A stretch of DNA of 64,000 nucleotides, from the NCBI GenBank assembly GCA_002529645.1, contig NAEP01000056.1, positions 49,834-113,833 on the forward strand, written 5' to 3'. Shown piece after piece: positions 62,237 through 64,000 of this stretch (the first letter of the stretch is position 1; every line of letters starts with the position of its first letter). The position numbers and the translations under genes were made by a program. The notes under the pieces were generated by a model. That model saw only the letters and a list, made by a program, of their open reading frames with translations. It had not been told where the DNA came from and did not search any database. Source of the stretch: Candidatus Lumbricidiphila eiseniae (GTDB taxonomy: Bacteria; Actinomycetota; Actinomycetes; Actinomycetales; Microbacteriaceae).

Positions 62237-62325
62237 TGTGGGCTCCCCTTTTCAGGCTGTGATACTCCGTTGGTGCTATCGGGCCGCTCGAGGTCACCTG
62301 ATTTGAGTTCAGCAACGGTTAGATA

Positions 62326-62482
62326 CTACACCTCACCGAGCGCCACTGGAAGCTCTGGGTATTCCTGCACATATCGACCAAGCATCTCGCACATTGTTGT
62401 TCGACCCGGTGGAGTGATCTCGTAAATCGTGCGTTCTGGTCGATTACCATGGCGATACCCGTCTGGTGTGTCGAGTGTGTGG
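62326..62482 (-). pseudogene. C-terminal stump of a PadR-family repressor
   Basis: Read on the minus strand, LDTPDGYRHGNRPERTIYEI, then TPPGRTTMCEMLGRYVQEYP and ELPVALGEV end at TAG 62326. GNRPERTIYEIT.GR is typical of the wing and following helix of PadR regulators (N.PERTVYEIT..G). The recognition helix and start are missing. Its place is taken by the 3' end of the repeat protein gene, three bases away. It is upstream of the MFS exporter, a usual PadR target. Confidence 0.65.
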
Positions 62483-64000
62483 TTAGCCGGGTTGAAATTG
62501 GCGGCGGCGCAGTGCTATCAGTGCCAGCCCTGCCACCAGGAGCGATGCTGCAGCCGTGAAGGGAATGAGCGGACCAACACCAGACTGCGCTAACCTCTCG
62601 GACGCAGCCGCGGGGCGGCCGTTGGATGCCGCGTTCGAGGCCGTTGTGTTGTTTCCGTTCGCCTGAGCAGATCCGGCCGCTGTTGCGTCTGCCGCCGACG
62701 TTGACGCGTTCGAGGTTGCAGACGCAGACGCGTTCACATCACCGGTCGCGTTCGTGGATGCATCCGACGCTGTGCCCGTGACGGGTTCGGGTTCCGACTC
62801 CTCGCCCTCCGCTCCCGCTGATGCGTTCGCGTTCACCGACGCGTTCGCACTCGAAGACGCCGACGCGTCCGTAGACGAAGACGCGATCGCTGCAGCTTGT
62901 GAGGCCGCGGCCGCGTTCGCAGTCCCGACCGTCGAGCCCGCCGCGTTCGTTGACGAAGTGTTATTCGCGTTCGCTGCCGCGACCGCAGAACCCACCGCGG
63001 AAGAAACCGCAGACCCCGACGCATCCGCAGACGACGACGCGATCGCTGCAGCTTGTGAGGCTGCGACCGCGTTCGTGGTCCCGGCCGCGGACGCGGACGA
63101 AGACCGATCCCCGTTCGCTGCTGCGACCGCGGCCGCGTTCGCGCGAGAATCCGCCCCTGCTGACGAGGACGCCGACGCGTTCGCACCCGAAGACGCCGCC
63201 GCGACCGCGTTCGCAGTCCCCGCCGCAGAGCCCGCCGCGTTTGTGGTCGAGGTGTTATTCGCGTTCGCTGCCGCGACCGCAGACCCCACCGCAGCAGAAA
63301 CCGCCGACCCAGACGCCTCCGCAGACCCAGACGCGTCCGTAGAAGAGGACGCGATCGCTGCAGCCTGTGACGCCGCGGCCGCGTTCGCAGTCCCCACCAT
63401 GGAGCCCGCCGCGTTCGTAGCCGAAGTGCTATTCGCGTTCGCAGCCGCAACCGCAGAACCCACCGCAGAAGACGTCGACGACCCGGACGCATCCGAAGAC
63501 GCCGCCGCGACCGCCGCAGCCCGCGACGCAGCGACCGCGTTCGCAGTCCCCGCCGCGGACGCGCTCGAAGACCGATCCCCAGCCGCAGCCGCAACCGCAG
63601 CCGCATTCGCACGAGAATCCGCACCCGCAGACGACGACGCAGACGCATTCGCCACCGAGGACCCAGACGCATCCGTAGAAGAGGACGCGATCGCTGCAGC
63701 TTGTGAGGCAGCAACCGCGTTCGCAGTCCCGACCGTCGAGCCCGCCGCGTTCGTGGACGAGGTGTTATTCGCGTTCGCAGCCGCAACCGCGGACCCCACC
63801 GCAGAAGACGTCGAGGACGCGGACGCATCCGCCGACGAGGACGCGATCGCCGCAGCCCGCGACGCAGCTACCGCGTTCGCAGTCCCCGCCGCGGACGCGC
63901 TCGAAGACCGATCCCCAGCCGCAGCCGCAACCGCAGCCGCATTCGCACGAGAATCCGCACCCGCCGACGACGACGCAGACGCATTCGCACTCGAGGACTC
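62483..64000 (-). CDS. Ala/Ser/Asn-rich repeat surface protein with sortase signal, partial (5' end outside the window)
   Basis: The frame is open from 62483 to the right edge, at least 505 codons. The internal ATG at 63799 is not a start, since coding continues past it. The body alternates two repeat types: one with GADSRANAAAVAAA and GDRSSSASAAGT, the other with AVGSAVAAANANNTS and TNAAGS. The last 130 residues are non-repetitive and end LAQSG (about 35 residues from the end), a hydrophobic helix, and RRRQF. This is a class-E-like sortase signal. Its low complexity and length suggest a wall-spanning stalk. The start, signal peptide and any N-terminal adhesive domain lie outside the window. 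Confidence 0.85.
   Translation of the reverse strand, partial: ESSSANASASSSAGADSRANAAAVAAAAGDRSSSASAAGTANAVAASRAAAIASSSADASASSTSSAVGSAVAAANANNTSSTNAAGSTVGTANAVAASQAAAIASSSTDASGSSVANASASSSAGADSRANAAAVAAAAGDRSSSASAAGTANAVAASRAAAVAAASSDASGSSTSSAVGSAVAAANANSTSATNAAGSMVGTANAAAASQAAAIASSSTDASGSAEASGSAVSAAVGSAVAAANANNTSTTNAAGSAAGTANAVAAASSGANASASSSAGADSRANAAAVAAANGDRSSSASAAGTTNAVAASQAAAIASSSADASGSAVSSAVGSAVAAANANNTSSTNAAGSTVGTANAAAASQAAAIASSSTDASASSSANASVNANASAGAEGEESEPEPVTGTASDASTNATGDVNASASATSNASTSAADATAAGSAQANGNNTTASNAASNGRPAAASERLAQSGVGPLIPFTAAASLLVAGLALIALRRRQFQPG
62840..64000. repeat. Long coding tandem-repeat array
   Basis: Within the surface protein gene the marker gaatccgc occurs near 63148, 63617 and 63952, and gatcgctgcagcttgtgag recurs near 62886, 63048 and 63688, so blocks of about 160-470 bp are repeated with small changes. 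Frames on both strands stay open, giving false ORFs. The array reaches the window edge. Confidence 0.9.

Noticed and set aside
62833..63828. Arg/Leu-rich ORF of 331 codons in the repeat region
   Set aside because: A shadow of the Ala/Ser repeat gene. Stop-free alternate frames are expected from its GC-rich repeats.

Overview
The window looks like chromosomal DNA of a high-GC Gram-positive bacterium (Actinomycetota), most likely Microbacteriaceae or a close relative. This is inferred from GC-rich codon use, class-E-type sortase signals (LAHTG, LAQSG), a DUF3073 gene beside purM, a sterol-carrier-like gene beside purD, and gene chains that overlap by ATGA or GTGA. No tRNA, rRNA, CRISPR array, prophage or complete insertion sequence was seen.

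Layout. 1-8.3 kb: a housekeeping run on the minus strand (glyA-folD-glmS-acpS-alr-tsaE, then tsaB-rimI). A plus-strand lipoprotein gene, a palindrome and short repeats lie between tsaE and tsaB. A weak candidate ZTP riboswitch lies ahead of glyA-folD. 8.5-14.4 kb: a CUT1 sugar ABC importer with a cytoplasmic glycoside hydrolase. 14.4-17.2 kb: a lower-GC patch with a decayed IS30 transposase, the C-terminal stump of an ABC exporter, a 59-residue membrane peptide and a bacteriocin-immunity-type ABC pair. 17.4-28.5 kb: a ROK repressor, a sortase-anchored GH95-like enzyme, and an amino-sugar set (SIS isomerase/deaminase, ROK kinase, class II aldolase, DeoR regulator, nagA, then purU and nagB). Together these fit uptake and breakdown of a GalNAc/GlcNAc-containing glycan. 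28.5-38.1 kb: icd, an acetyltransferase, paired crcB genes, an APC permease, a flavoprotein, DUF3073, purM and purF.

38.4-55.5 kb is an accessory block between purF and the purD block. It opens with a two-gene, low-GC cassette: an 87-residue peptide with an amphipathic C-terminus, translationally coupled to an internally duplicated membrane protein. A large catabolic locus follows: ABC importer, PfkB kinase resembling sulfofructose kinase YihV, class I aldolase resembling YihT, DeoR regulator, tartrate/D-malate-type dehydrogenase, three sugar isomerase/epimerases, a VOC protein, a hexulose-phosphate-synthase-like protein, a zinc alcohol dehydrogenase and three Gfo/Idh/MocA proteins. I read it as a candidate sulfosugar or unusual-glycoside pathway. 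This rests on motif recall and context, not on a search.

55.5-64 kb: a membrane protein, sterol-carrier-like protein, purD, a membrane/winged-helix protein, a PAS-like fragment, purC, a DHA2-type MFS exporter, a PadR stump, and the C-terminal part of a long Ala/Ser/Asn repeat surface protein that runs off the right edge.
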